A stretch of DNA of 64,000 nt from Myxococcales bacterium (GTDB lineage Bacteria; Myxococcota_A; Polyangia; Polyangiales; Polyangiaceae), in contig JADKKK010000008.1 in NCBI GenBank assembly GCA_016720545.1, positions 69,624-133,623 of the forward strand, written 5' to 3'. This document shows, piece by piece, positions 45,519-55,057 of this stretch. The notes under the pieces were generated by a model, which saw only the letters and a list, made by a program, of their open reading frames with translations, was not told the origin of the DNA and ran no database searches. The position numbers were made by a program, and so were the translations under genes. Every line of letters starts with the position of its first letter. Position 1 is the first letter of the stretch.

Positions 45519-46391
45519 ATGACTGGTAGAATCGTAAGTGGTCTCGCCGCGGGTGCGCTCGGCCTCGCCCTGGTCCTCGCCCCCAAGCCCGCGCTCGCGG
45601 GCATCGAGGCGTGCGGCAACATCGACGTCAAGGCCGACGCAAAGTGCAAGGTCGAGGTGAAGGGCGGGTGCACGGCGCAGTGCGAGCCCGTCCGCTTCGA
45701 GGCGGCGTGCGCCGCCAAGTTCGAGGCGAAGTGCAGCGGCAAGTGCAACGCGTCGATCCAGACGTCGTGCACCTCGACCTGCAACGGCAGCTGCAGCGGC
45801 GCGTGCAACGCCGATCCACCGAAGTTCGAGTGCAAGGGGCAGTGCGTCGCCGACTGCGAGGGCTCCTGCTCCGCGTCGTGCCAAGGCAAGGCCAACGGCA
45901 CCGAGTGCATCGCGTCCTGCAAGGCCTCGTGCAGCGGGCGCTGCGACGCTTCCTGCAAGGGCACCCCTGGGAGCGCCTCTTGCTCGGGCAAGTGCGAGGC
46001 GTGCTGCTCGGGCTCGTGCACCGCCAAGGCGAACCTCGACTGCAACGTCAACTGCCAAGCCGAGACCTACGCGTCGTGCAAGGGCGAGCTCTCGGGCGGC
46101 TGCAAGGTGCAGTGCGAGAAGCCGGACGGCGCGCTCTTCTGCGACGGCAACTACGTCGACACCGGCGGGAACCTCGCCAACTGCATCAACGCGCTGAACG
46201 CGGTCTTGAAGCTCCGCGTCGACGCGAGCGGCAGCGCGAGCTGCGCGAACGGCCAGTGCGAGGCGGAGGGCCAGGTCAGCGTCGGCGCCTGCTCCACCGG
46301 CGCGCCCTCGTCGAAGCCGCTCGGCGCCGCGGGCGTGGTGCTCGGCCTCGGCGCGATCGCGTTCCTCGCGCGCCGCCGCCGCGCCGCGTAG
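45519..46391 (+). CDS. Cys-rich exported protein with MYXO-CTERM-like tail
   Basis: 290 residues from the ATG at 45519. A cleavable signal (LGLALVLAPKPALAG) precedes a mature protein with roughly 36 Cys. They are spaced mainly as CxxxC (CSGKC, CNGSCSGAC, CVADCEGSC, CKASCSGRC, CSGKCEACC), implying a rod of disulfide-linked loops or a metal-binding array. The C-terminus, with a Cys a few residues ahead of a hydrophobic helix (GAAGVVLGLGAIAFLARRRR), resembles the MYXO-CTERM sorting signal. The protein is thus probably anchored at the cell surface. Function unknown. Confidence 0.82.
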   Translation: MTGRIVSGLAAGALGLALVLAPKPALAGIEACGNIDVKADAKCKVEVKGGCTAQCEPVRFEAACAAKFEAKCSGKCNASIQTSCTSTCNGSCSGACNADPPKFECKGQCVADCEGSCSASCQGKANGTECIASCKASCSGRCDASCKGTPGSASCSGKCEACCSGSCTAKANLDCNVNCQAETYASCKGELSGGCKVQCEKPDGALFCDGNYVDTGGNLANCINALNAVLKLRVDASGSASCANGQCEAEGQVSVGACSTGAPSSKPLGAAGVVLGLGAIAFLARRRRAA

Positions 46392-46511
46392 TCGGTTCGG
46401 CAGGTCGAGTTGAAGGCGCGGCCCACCCTCTCGGTCGGGCCGCGCAGGTTTTTTGTGGCCGATCGCAGTTCGGCGTTTCCAAGAGGCCCGGCGCACGGCC
46501 ATGATCCGGGC

Positions 46512-46991
46512 ATGCGCTCTCGCTCGCTGCCGCTCGCGGCGCTCGCACTTGCTTCCACCCTGGCGACGGTCGCCTGCAGTCCCGCCGCGCCACCGCCGCC
46601 GCCTCCCCCGCCGGCCTGGCCGCACTACGAGCCGGGCGCCACGCCGGCGAAGGCGCCGGATCCCGAGCCCATCGCGTACGCGCACGAGGGGCGCACGTAC
46701 GACGACGCGCTGGCCATCCCCGAGGACATCAACGCGGTGGCGTCCGAGCCCGAGCTCTCGGACGCGACCCTCGGCGGGCCGCTCAACGATCCCGCGCTCC
46801 TGTCGTCCTGCGGCGTCGTCGAGTCCACGGTCGTGGTCATCAAGGTCGCGGTGCGCGGCGGCAAGGCCCTGGGCGTCACGGTGGCGACGAGCCCGCCGAG
46901 CGCGGCGCTGTCTTCGTGCCTCGACAAGGCGGTGCGCCAGCTCACGTGGCCCTCGAGCGGAAGACGCTTCTCGTTCAAGACCCGCTTCTAG
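46512..46991 (+). CDS. Small lipoprotein with AgmX/TonB-C-like domain
   Basis: 159 residues from the ATG at 46512. Lipobox ALASTLATVACSPA and a Pro-rich linker. The C-terminal 60 residues (LSSCGVVESTVVVIKVAVRGGKALGVTVATSPP then LSSCLDKAVRQLTWPSSGRRFSFKTRF) follow the pattern of the myxobacterial AgmX/PglI C-terminal domain, a TonB-C relative. The two SSC Cys could pair. Such domains occur in gliding and cell-envelope proteins; no specific role can be assigned. Confidence 0.75.
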   Translation: MRSRSLPLAALALASTLATVACSPAAPPPPPPPPAWPHYEPGATPAKAPDPEPIAYAHEGRTYDDALAIPEDINAVASEPELSDATLGGPLNDPALLSSCGVVESTVVVIKVAVRGGKALGVTVATSPPSAALSSCLDKAVRQLTWPSSGRRFSFKTRF

Positions 46992-47076
46992 CGTCCTCGG
47001 GGATGTGCGCAGGTTGCGCCTGCGCTCAGTGCAGAATACACGCGCCGTTCGGTGCATGGCGCATGCAAGGACCTCG

Positions 47077-49509
47077 TCAGGTCGCGCGGCGGCGACGGCG
47101 GCCCATCGCGAGGGCGCCGAGCGCCACGAGCGCGCCGATCCCCGAAGCCCACGCGGAGGGGCGTCCCGCGGCGTCGCACGAGCAGCCGGAGCTGTCCCCT
47201 TCGCCGCCGGCACCGGGCCCGCCCGCGCCGGGTCCACCGTCCGCGCCGACCTCCCCGGGGCCCGGTGGGCCTCCCGGCTCGCCCGGGCCCGGAGGCTTCG
47301 CGAGCGCGACGCCCTTGTCCTCGGTGACCGTGCAGCCCGCCGACGACGCCGCCACTCGGAAGACGAGCGGCCGCCCTTGAAGCGCCGCGCCTGGCGTAAC
47401 CTTCACGGCGCACTTGCCGCCCTCTGGGGTGGCCGTGACGTTCGACTTTCCGTCGGTCTCGGGACCGTCGAAGACGATGTGCCGCGCCTCCGCGTCGCCC
47501 GTGGCCAGGTACGCGAGCTCGGCCCCCGCGGCGCCGTCCTTGGCGGACGAGGCCACCATGAGCGTGCGCCCGCTGCGCACGACCTCCACGCCCACGACGC
47601 CGGTGTTCTTCGCGTCGACCTTGGTGATGTCCGTGGTGGTCGCGCCAGCTTCGCCCGTCGCCGTGGCGTCGAACACGTGCACGGCGAGCGCCGTGGGACC
47701 GGGGACCTTCACGCGGTACTCGTCGACCGGGTAGCGCGCGCCGTCGCACAGGCCGTAGCGCGAGCCCGAGCACTCGCGGCGCGGGATCTTGCGCACCTCG
47801 GGCGTGCCGCCGGAGCGCACCACGGCGTGGAGCACGAGCTGCGAGCTGCCCGCGTTGCCCTTGGCCCCCCCCGCGCCGCCGGCGTCGAGCGTGAGCGAGG
47901 CCATCGAGCGGAAGCGCAGCGCCATCCCGCGGGCGGGGTCGTCGGTGCGCGCGCGGTCGATCGTGATGACCTCGCCGTCAGGCAGGAACGCGTAGTCGCG
48001 GCGCGCGAAGGGCACGTCGGTCTTGCCTTCGCTGTCGGCGAACGCCTTGGAGAGCTCGGCCCGCGCGGTGACCACGCCCGACTCGAAGCCGCGCGCCCAA
48101 GGGAGATCGGCCTGGCTCCGCGCCGACTGGCCGGGCTGGTAGTCGGCCCCGACGGTCTTCGAGTCGACCGTGATGGCGTTGCCCGTGAGCGTGGAGAGCG
48201 AGCCGTAGGGGCTCGGATCGACGATGAGGTGGTCCGCGCCGCGCGCGAAAGCGAAGTTCGAGGCGTCGATGTGCTGGTGGTCGGGCCCGAGTCGTGGGGC
48301 CGAGGTGAACACGCTCCAAAAGGCGTCGGCGGCCCAGCTCGAGCGCGAGTAGAGGTTGCGAGTGCCGCGCGCCAGGTAGAAGGTGGGCGGCTTGGTCGAC
48401 ACGTAGTCGACGGGCGCGGCGCCCCGCGTCTCGGCGAGGGCCTCGCACGCCAGGCATTCGTCGATCTCGCCGAGGGCGGTATCGGCGAGCAGCGCGGCGC
48501 CCCACGACGCGTTGGTGGGGTTCTTTCCCGCGAGCATGGACGCCACGACGCCGCGGCGCGAGAGCGTCGCGTAGAGATCGTTCGTGCCCCAGTCGCCGCC
48601 CGCCCACCCGAACTTCTTGTTTGGAGTGAACGTGTGTCGATAAAGGGGTATCGCGTCGTCGAAGAACTGGTCGACCTGCGGCAGCGATATGCCCTGATCG
48701 CGCAGCGCGCGCCAGGCGAGCCCATACCCCATCATGCTGAAGGGCGCGTACTCCCAGCCCTCGGGCCAGTCGCCGTCGAGCATGGTCCCCTTCGGGCCGA
48801 GGCCGACGCCGCCGATTTGCTTCGTGAAGAGGTTGTCGACCACGTCGTTGTAGTAGGCCGTCGCGGCCGCGTCTTCGCCCGCGAGCGCGATGGCGGCGAA
48901 CGTCTTCGCCGACACGTAGCCCGCGTGGTAGTTGCCGCCGGGCACGTCGCGGAGGTAACCCTCGCGCGTGTAGCGGTCGACCCACACCTTGATACGCGCG
49001 CGCGTCCGCGCGGCGTCGACGCCGGGCGCGCCCGGGAGCCAGTCGTAGAGCAGCGCGGCGAAGGTGCCGTGGTGCCGGATGGGGTAGCCGGTGTCGAAAT
49101 TGGTGACGAGATCGCCGCCCCGGCCGTCGCCCATCTGGTCCCGGTCGTCGAGCAGCGCGTTCAGGTACTTCACCGCCTCGGTGCGGTAGGTGGTCTTCTG
49201 CGTGAGCTGGAAGGCGAGCGCGCACGCGGAGCCGTTGAAGGCCCAGCCGTACCCGGTGTACACGCCCTCGGAGTAGCGGCTCGGGTTGGCCACGACGGCG
49301 TCGCAGCGCGCGATCATCTTCGCCGTCGCCGAGCCGCTCACCGCCGCGCGCGCCTTGAGGGCGTCGAGGGTGGCCTTGTTCAGCAAGATGCGAGGGTGCG
49401 GGCCCGTGGGCGGAGGCGGCGCCGCGGCCGAGAGCGACGCGCCCCCGAGGAGGGAGGCAGCGACGCCAGCGGCGAGAGCGAGCGGGCGGAAGCGACGAGG
49501 ACGGGGCAT
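47077..49509 (-). CDS. Heparinase II/III-like MYXO-CTERM surface protein
   Basis: 810 residues from the ATG at 49509. Signal peptide, then HPRILLNKATLDALKARAA, the opening of alginate-lyase/heparinase toroid domains (about 40-360, alpha/alpha). A heparinase II/III-type beta region follows (LYSRSSWAADAFWSVF; GPDHQHIDASNFAFARGADHLIVDPSPYG). The tail has a Gly/Pro linker, a Cys pair (SSGCSCDAAG), a hydrophobic helix and RRRRR, i.e. a MYXO-CTERM anchor. It probably cleaves an acidic polysaccharide outside the cell. Catalytic residues were not assigned with certainty. Confidence 0.85.
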   Translation of the reverse strand: MPRPRRFRPLALAAGVAASLLGGASLSAAAPPPPTGPHPRILLNKATLDALKARAAVSGSATAKMIARCDAVVANPSRYSEGVYTGYGWAFNGSACALAFQLTQKTTYRTEAVKYLNALLDDRDQMGDGRGGDLVTNFDTGYPIRHHGTFAALLYDWLPGAPGVDAARTRARIKVWVDRYTREGYLRDVPGGNYHAGYVSAKTFAAIALAGEDAAATAYYNDVVDNLFTKQIGGVGLGPKGTMLDGDWPEGWEYAPFSMMGYGLAWRALRDQGISLPQVDQFFDDAIPLYRHTFTPNKKFGWAGGDWGTNDLYATLSRRGVVASMLAGKNPTNASWGAALLADTALGEIDECLACEALAETRGAAPVDYVSTKPPTFYLARGTRNLYSRSSWAADAFWSVFTSAPRLGPDHQHIDASNFAFARGADHLIVDPSPYGSLSTLTGNAITVDSKTVGADYQPGQSARSQADLPWARGFESGVVTARAELSKAFADSEGKTDVPFARRDYAFLPDGEVITIDRARTDDPARGMALRFRSMASLTLDAGGAGGAKGNAGSSQLVLHAVVRSGGTPEVRKIPRRECSGSRYGLCDGARYPVDEYRVKVPGPTALAVHVFDATATGEAGATTTDITKVDAKNTGVVGVEVVRSGRTLMVASSAKDGAAGAELAYLATGDAEARHIVFDGPETDGKSNVTATPEGGKCAVKVTPGAALQGRPLVFRVAASSAGCTVTEDKGVALAKPPGPGEPGGPPGPGEVGADGGPGAGGPGAGGEGDSSGCSCDAAGRPSAWASGIGALVALGALAMGRRRRRAT

Positions 49510-49637
49510 GCGTGACTCCAAGCGACGAAGTAGAGACCGCACAGTGTAGGCCGGAAAGGGCCTCGCCGCGATGAGGCCGGTGCTATGGGCTGGACCACGT
49601 GTACGAGGCGACGACCCGCGCGAGGTGATCTGTGACG

Positions 49638-50552
49638 ATGAAAGGCAAGACGGTCCTCGTGACCGGCGCGAACCAGGGGATCGGCAAGGAAACCGCGAAG
49701 GCCCTCGCGGCGAAGGGCGCCCACATGGTGCTCGTGTGCCGCAACGCGGAGAAGGGGCGCGACGCGACGCGCGAGATCACGGACGCCGGCGGCTCGGCCG
49801 AGCTGCTCGTGGCCGACCTCGGCGCACAGGCCGAGGTCCGCCGCGTGGCGGCCGAGTTCCGCGCGAAGCACGCGAAGCTCGACGTGCTCGTGAACAACGC
49901 GGGCGTCCTCGTGACCGAGCGCCGCATCACGCGCGACGGCGTGGAAGAGACGCTCGCGGTGAACCACCTCGCCTATTTCCTGCTCACCCACGAGCTGCTC
50001 GAGCCGCTGCACGCCGCAGCGGCGGCGGGGAGATCGAGCGGCGTCTCCGCGCGGATCGTGAACGTCGCCTCGCGGGCGCACGTGCGCGCGAAGCCGAACC
50101 TCGGCGATCTCCAGTTCTCGCGCGGCTACTCGATGTCCAAGGTGTACGGCCACTCGAAGCTCCTGAACGTGCTCTTCACGTACGAGCTCGCGCGGCGGCT
50201 CGAGGGCGCGAACATCACCGCCAACTGTCTGCACCCGGGGGTCATCGCGTCGGGCTTCGCGCGCACCGACGGCGGCCTCGTCGCGGCGCTCGCGCGGCTC
50301 GTGAGCCCGCTCCTCCTCACTCCTGCGCAGGGCGCCGAGACCTCGGTCTTTCTCGCGTCTTCGCCTGAGGTCGAGGGCGTGACGGGCCGGTATTTCTCGA
50401 GCTGCCGCGCCGTGCGCTCGAGCTCCGCGAGCTACGACGTGCCCGCGCAGGCCGAGCTCTGGGCTCGCTCCGCGAAGCTCGTCGGCCTCACGGGCGAGGG
50501 CGGCCGCGGCGAGAGCTCGCTCTGGGCCGCGATCGGCAAAGACGCCTCGTAG
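49638..50552 (+). CDS. Short-chain dehydrogenase/reductase (retinol-dehydrogenase-like)
   Basis: 304 residues from the ATG at 49638, 10 bp after GAGGTG; the GTG at 49632 is less well spaced. The cofactor motif TGANQGIGKE, NNAGVLV, the Ser region IVNVASRAH and the catalytic Tyr-Lys in VYGHSKLLNVLF are all present, with NCLHPGVIASGF after them. This is the pattern of retinol dehydrogenase/WW-oxidoreductase-type SDRs, which usually use NADP. Substrate unknown. Confidence 0.92.
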   Translation: MKGKTVLVTGANQGIGKETAKALAAKGAHMVLVCRNAEKGRDATREITDAGGSAELLVADLGAQAEVRRVAAEFRAKHAKLDVLVNNAGVLVTERRITRDGVEETLAVNHLAYFLLTHELLEPLHAAAAAGRSSGVSARIVNVASRAHVRAKPNLGDLQFSRGYSMSKVYGHSKLLNVLFTYELARRLEGANITANCLHPGVIASGFARTDGGLVAALARLVSPLLLTPAQGAETSVFLASSPEVEGVTGRYFSSCRAVRSSSASYDVPAQAELWARSAKLVGLTGEGGRGESSLWAAIGKDAS

Positions 50553-50594
50553 CCGCGAGGGCCTTCGCCGGTGGTCTCGTGTACGCTCCCGCGG

Positions 50595-51056
50595 GTGCTC
50601 GCTCGGCGGAAGCCTCGCCTCGTGTCGTGCCTCGCGCTGACCCTCGCGGCCACCGTGACGACGCCCGCGCACGCCGACGACGACTGGTGGGGGCGCGACA
50701 AGGCGCTCCACTTTGGCGTCTCGGCGGCGCTCTCCGCCGGTACGTACGCGATCGCGGCGCCCTCGTTCGAGGCGCGGTATCCGCCGCTGTTGCTCGGCGC
50801 GGGCCTGTCGCTCACGCTGGGTGTCGGCAAAGAGCTGGCCGACCTGGCGGGACTCGGCACGCCGTCGTGGAAGGATCTCACCTGGGACGTGATCGGCACC
50901 GCCGCTGGGCTCGTGCTCGCCTATGGCCTCGACCTGCTCATCGTCGGGGTCTCGGCCGAGCACCCAGCGCTCGGGGCCCCCACGCGCAACCCCACGGTGC
51001 AGTCGCGGCCGTGGCGCCTCGGGACGCAGCACACGCCGTTCGTGTTCCGGTTCTGA
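50595..51056 (+). CDS. YfiM-like (DUF2279) small exported protein
   Basis: About 153 residues from the GTG at 50595; an in-frame GTG at 50571 is an alternative. Signal peptide LVSCLALTLAATVTTPAHA. The mature part opens WWGRDKALHFGVSAALSAG and continues LSLTLGVGKELADLAGL then PSWKDLTWDVIGTAAGLVLAY, the DUF2279/YfiM pattern (DKxxHF, GKE, SWKDLxWD). Two membrane-prone helices are present. The family is envelope-associated and of unknown function. It begins 42 bp after the SDR. Confidence 0.75.
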   Translation: MLARRKPRLVSCLALTLAATVTTPAHADDDWWGRDKALHFGVSAALSAGTYAIAAPSFEARYPPLLLGAGLSLTLGVGKELADLAGLGTPSWKDLTWDVIGTAAGLVLAYGLDLLIVGVSAEHPALGAPTRNPTVQSRPWRLGTQHTPFVFRF

Positions 51057-51080
51057 GCGGCGACGCGGACGGGGCGAGGC

Positions 51081-52277
51081 TCAGAAGGCGACGCGCACGG
51101 GGGCGAGGCTCGCGCGCTTCGTGCCGTCGCCGAGCTGCCCTTGGCTGTTGTCGCCCCAACACACCATCGCGTCGTCCGTGGTCAGCGCACACGCGCTCGA
51201 CGAGGCGAAGCAGACGTCTTTGACGCCTGCGAGCGCAGGCACGACGGTCGGGCGCTCGTGCGGGCTCGCGCGGCCGAGGCCGAGCTCGCCGGTCGGGTTG
51301 GCACCCCAGCAGGTGACGCGTCCGCCGCCGAGCGCGCACGCGGAGGCCTCGCCGAGCGAGAGCGACTCGACGTTGGCCAGGCCGGGCACGGGCGCGGGGA
51401 CGTCGTGCACCACGAAGTCGGGCGGGAGCCCGAGCTGGCCCAGGTCGTTCTGACCCCAGCAATAAACCTTCTTGTCCTTTCCGAGCGCGCACGCGAAGGC
51501 GTCGCCCGTGGCGATCTCGCCCGGCGGCGAAGCGGCCGCGGGCAGCAGCGGGCGGTTCAGCGAGTCGCGGCCTGCGCCGCCCCAGTGCTCGGCCCCGGCG
51601 CACCGCACGGAGCCGTCGCGGCGCAGGGCGCAGACATGCGTGGCTGCGACCGCGAGGCTGACCACGTCGCCTCCGAGGTCGGGCAGGCCTTTCGCGCTGC
51701 CCCAGCACCGGAAAGCGCCGCCCTCCTCTCGACCGCAGGCCGTCACCCCGCTCGCGGACAGCTCGCTCGCGCGGAGGCCGCCCATGACGGTCGCGGGCGC
51801 GCGCGTCATCGCCTGTCCGCCCAGCGCGCGGCCCGTGCCCCAGCAGCGCACGCTCTTGTCGACCCCGAGCGCGCAGCCGAGCGTGCGCGAGAGCGCGATC
51901 TCGCGCACGCCGGAGAGCCCGGGGACCTTCGTGGGGCGGGGCCTGCCGGCGCCACCGCCGTCGCCGAGCTGGCCCTCGTCGTCATGGCCCCAGCACGCGA
52001 CCGAGCCGTCGCCCATCACCGCGCACGCGTGGTGATCTCCGCACTCGATGTGGACGACGCGGGTCGCCCCGCCGCCCGCGCCGCCGCTCGCAGCGGCCGC
52101 ATGGCCCGCGCCAGCCGGGCCGCCCGAGGGCGCCGACGCGCCGGCCCCCCCTGCGGCGGGAGCCCCACAGGCCGCGATGAGCCCGGCGCCGGCCAGCACG
52201 AGGCCGCCGGCAGCCCGACGGGCCCGAGAGAGCGCGAGCCCTGACGTCACTTGCCGTTGCGCGCTCGAGGCCACCAT
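51081..52277 (-). CDS. RCC1-repeat lipoprotein
   Basis: 398 residues from the ATG at 52277. Lipobox LVLAGAGLIAACGAP and an Ala/Gly linker. About seven RCC1-type blades follow, each with the pattern CALxxDGxVxCWGxNxxGQLG (CAVMGDGSVACWGHDDEGQLG near 125; CALGKDKKVYCWGQNDLGQLG; the last DAMVCWGDNSQGQLGDG). Each blade has a Cys pair, as usual for secreted bacterial RCC1 propellers. It is probably a surface seven-bladed beta-propeller for protein binding. Confidence 0.9.
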   Translation of the reverse strand: MVASSAQRQVTSGLALSRARRAAGGLVLAGAGLIAACGAPAAGGAGASAPSGGPAGAGHAAAASGGAGGGATRVVHIECGDHHACAVMGDGSVACWGHDDEGQLGDGGGAGRPRPTKVPGLSGVREIALSRTLGCALGVDKSVRCWGTGRALGGQAMTRAPATVMGGLRASELSASGVTACGREEGGAFRCWGSAKGLPDLGGDVVSLAVAATHVCALRRDGSVRCAGAEHWGGAGRDSLNRPLLPAAASPPGEIATGDAFACALGKDKKVYCWGQNDLGQLGLPPDFVVHDVPAPVPGLANVESLSLGEASACALGGGRVTCWGANPTGELGLGRASPHERPTVVPALAGVKDVCFASSSACALTTDDAMVCWGDNSQGQLGDGTKRASLAPVRVAF

Positions 52278-52395
52278 GGCGCGAGAGTAACCGAAGCACG
52301 GCGGTTCGAGTGGCCCGGGCGGCCGGCCGCCAAACATCGTGCCAGGAGGCGTTGCCGAAGCCTGGGCAGAGACATACCTTCCGTCGTCGAACCCC

Positions 52396-53319
52396 ATGGC
52401 GCAAGATCTCTACGGCCTCCTCGGAGTGCCCAAGTCCGCGGACGACGCGACCATCAAGAAGGCGTATCGCCGCCTCGCGAAGGACCTCCACCCCGACAAG
52501 AACCCCAACAACGCGAAGGCGGAGGCCCGCTTCAAGCAGGTCAACCACGCGTTCGACACGCTCAGCGACGCGCAGAAGCGCAAGCTCTATGACGAGTTCG
52601 GGGAAGAGGGGCTCCGCGAGGGCTTCGACCCCGAGAAGGCGCGGGCGTACTCGCAGTGGCAGAGCCGCGGCGCGCGTGGCGGCGCGGGCCCCTTCGGCGG
52701 CGGGTTCGGCCCCGGAGTCTCCATCGAGGACCTCTTCGGCGGCGCCGCCGGCGGCGATCCGTTCAGTCGGCGCCGCGGCCCAGCGCGCGGCCAGAACTAC
52801 GAGCAAGAGATCACCATCCCCTTCGTGCAGGCGGTGCGCGGGGCGACGCTCGAGCTCCGCTCGGCGGGGGGCACGCCGGTGCAGGTGCGGATCCCGCCCG
52901 GCGCCGACGAGGGCAGCCGCCTGCGCCTCGCGGGCCAGGGAGGCCCGTCCCCCAACGGCGGGCCCGCGGGCGACCTCACGCTCGTCATCCACGTGGAGCC
53001 TCACGCCCTCTTCCGGCGCGAGGGCGACGACCTGAAGCTCGAGCTGCCCATCACGCCCGGCGAGGCCTGGAATGGCGCGAAGGTCACTGTCCCCACCGCC
53101 GACGGCGCGGTCACGCTGAAGGTGCCGGCGCGCACGCAGAGCGGGTCCGAGGTGCGCGTGCGCGGTAAGGGCATCGCTCGCAAGGGCAAGGCCGCGGGCG
53201 ATCTCTACGTGCGGTTCATCGTGCAGACGCCCACCGCCGACGCGCCCGAGCTTGGCGAGCTGCTCGCCCAGGTCGACGCCCATTTCACCGGCGACGTGCG
53301 CGAGGGCATCACGTTCTAA
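52396..53319 (+). CDS. Type II J-domain co-chaperone (CbpA/DnaJ-like)
   Basis: 307 residues from the ATG at 52396. J domain (1-70) with LYGLLGVPKSADDATIKKAYRR and the essential HPD in DLHPDKNP, then a Gly/Phe-rich linker (GGAGPFGGGFGPG). Two C-terminal substrate-binding beta domains follow (QEITIPFVQAVRGAT; LPITPGEAWNGAKVTVPT; RVRGKGIARKGKAAGDLYV). The DnaJ zinc-finger domain (CxxCxGxG repeats) is absent, so it is a CbpA-type protein. It delivers unfolded clients to DnaK. Confidence 0.94.
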   Translation: MAQDLYGLLGVPKSADDATIKKAYRRLAKDLHPDKNPNNAKAEARFKQVNHAFDTLSDAQKRKLYDEFGEEGLREGFDPEKARAYSQWQSRGARGGAGPFGGGFGPGVSIEDLFGGAAGGDPFSRRRGPARGQNYEQEITIPFVQAVRGATLELRSAGGTPVQVRIPPGADEGSRLRLAGQGGPSPNGGPAGDLTLVIHVEPHALFRREGDDLKLELPITPGEAWNGAKVTVPTADGAVTLKVPARTQSGSEVRVRGKGIARKGKAAGDLYVRFIVQTPTADAPELGELLAQVDAHFTGDVREGITF

Positions 53320-53415
53320 GGCGTCGCGGCACTTGCGTGCAGCTTACACCTTCCAGGGGCGCCCCTTGTCTGCAGCCGACGGCCCTCGAGGCCGCCCGTG
53401 CAAAGAGTAGGAGGG

Positions 53416-53877
53416 CTACCGACCGCCGTCGGGTCGACGCTGCTGAATGGAGAGGGGCGGGAGCTCGGGCTCGATGCGCCACGCGGCGCCCTCGCGCACG
53501 CAGGCGATGTCGGCGCGCTCTTGCGGATCGCTGCCCGTGACGGAGACGACCGCCGAGTCGCCTTCGACGCGCGCGGTCATGTTCTTCGGCCGGAAGCGGA
53601 GCCCGAAGCGCCCCATCGCGAGCATCTCGCGGGGGCTCACGCGCTTGCCCTCCACGAGGCTCGCCCGCGCCGCGCGCTCGTCGAGGTTGTGCTTCGCATT
53701 TTTGCCAAGCAACTCATACGCTTCCGACATTGCGCGCGGATCGTCGGTCGCGACCTCCATGCGCTCGAGGAAGAGGCGCAGCGCGCCGTCTGGCGTGGCG
53801 TCGGGCGCCGCTCGCGAGCAGCCGAGCGCCGCGAGCGCGAGCGCGAGGGCCACGCCGAGCCCGCGGCTGCTCACCAC
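53416..53877 (-). CDS. Small lipoprotein coupled to trpS
   Basis: 153 residues from a GTG at 53877 that overlaps the trpS stop by 7 bp; a second GTG follows immediately. Lipobox ALALAALGCSRAA. The mature domain (TPDGALRLFLERMEVATDDPRAMSEAYELL; AVVSVTGSDPQERADIACVREGAAWRIEPEL) looks like a small NTF2-like/DUF4878 fold. It is likely anchored in the envelope. No functional link with TrpS is known; the overlap suggests translational coupling only. Confidence 0.75.
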   Translation of the reverse strand: MVSSRGLGVALALALAALGCSRAAPDATPDGALRLFLERMEVATDDPRAMSEAYELLGKNAKHNLDERAARASLVEGKRVSPREMLAMGRFGLRFRPKNMTARVEGDSAVVSVTGSDPQERADIACVREGAAWRIEPELPPLSIQQRRPDGGR

Positions 53878-54962
53878 CCCTTCGACCCCTCCGCGCCGAG
53901 GCCCATGACGTCGCGGACCTCGCGCATGGTCTCGCTGGCGAGGCGCCTCGCCTTGGCTGCGCCGTCACCCAGGGCCTGCCGGAGCAGCTCGTCGTTGACG
54001 GCCTCGCGCTTCGTGCGGAGCGGAACGAGCTCGCGCTCGAAGCTGTCGTTCAAGGCCTTCTTGCAGTCGAAGCACCCCCACACGGCGCCGCGGCAGTGGC
54101 TCGCGACCTCGGCGAGCGCCTCCGGCGACGGCGCGAGCGCGCTGTGCATCGTGTACACGTTGCACACCTCGGGGCGGCCCGGATCGGTGCGCTCAAGGCG
54201 CAGCGGATCGGTGAAGGCGCCCTTCAGCTTCTTCCAGAACGTGGCGGGCGGCTCGAAGAGGTCGATCGTGTTCCCCTTCGACTTGGACATCTTGCCGTCG
54301 CCGTCGAGCCCGCGGATGCGCGGCGCGGCGCTTAGGCGAGGCTTGGGCTCGGGAAACACGGGACCGAACCTGTGGTTGAAGCGCCGGGCGGTCTCGCGAG
54401 CGAGCTCGAGGTGCTGCACCTGGTCGTCGCCCACGGGGACGATCGTGGCCTTGTAGAGCAGGATGTCCGCGCTCATCAGCGTGGGGTAGCTGAAGAGCGC
54501 CGAGGACACGAACTCCTTCCCGTCGCCCTTCTCCTTGAACTGCGTCATGCGCTGGAGATCGCCCATCGGGGTGACCGTGGAGAGGTACCAGTTGAGCTCG
54601 GTGTGCTCGCGCACGTCGCTCTGCACGAAGAGCGTGGTCTTCTCGGGGTCGACGCCGCACGCCACGAGATCGCGGGCGAACGCGCGGATGCGCGCGCGGA
54701 GCAGGGCCGGCTCGTACGGCACGGTGATGGCGTGCGCGTCGACGATGCAGAAGAGGGTCTCCTCTTCCGCCGCGGCGATCTGCGCGGCCCAGGTGCGCAC
54801 GGCCCCGAGCCAGTTGCCGATGTGGAGCTCCCCCGTGGGCTGGATGCCGGAGAAGACGCGCGGCACGCCGGTCGCGTATTCGGGCACGGGCGCCTTCTTG
54901 TCGGCCTTCTTCTTGTTGCCGCCCGGCGGGGCGGGCGCGTCGGTCTTCGATGGATCGGCCAC
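53871..54962 (-). CDS. trpS: Tryptophanyl-tRNA synthetase
   Basis: 363 residues. Class I synthetase with the HIGH-type motif GIQPTGELHIGNWLGA, KMSKS-type motif GDGKMSKSKGNTIDL and the signature phrases VDAHAITVPY, GDDQVQHLELARETARRFN and CNVYTMHSAL. An extra Lys/Ala/Pro-rich N-terminal extension of about 30 residues precedes the family start at VPRVFSGIQPTG. It charges tRNA-Trp in the cytoplasm. It diverges from the methyltransferase gene. Confidence 0.97.
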   Translation of the reverse strand: MADPSKTDAPAPPGGNKKKADKKAPVPEYATGVPRVFSGIQPTGELHIGNWLGAVRTWAAQIAAAEEETLFCIVDAHAITVPYEPALLRARIRAFARDLVACGVDPEKTTLFVQSDVREHTELNWYLSTVTPMGDLQRMTQFKEKGDGKEFVSSALFSYPTLMSADILLYKATIVPVGDDQVQHLELARETARRFNHRFGPVFPEPKPRLSAAPRIRGLDGDGKMSKSKGNTIDLFEPPATFWKKLKGAFTDPLRLERTDPGRPEVCNVYTMHSALAPSPEALAEVASHCRGAVWGCFDCKKALNDSFERELVPLRTKREAVNDELLRQALGDGAAKARRLASETMREVRDVMGLGAEGSKGW

Positions 54963-55057
54963 GAAGGCTGTGTACCAGGGAAGGCCCCTATCGGGGGCGC
55001 GAGGGCGGTTTTTGCCGAAAATTGGCGTATCCTACATTGTATCCATACGGTACTGAT

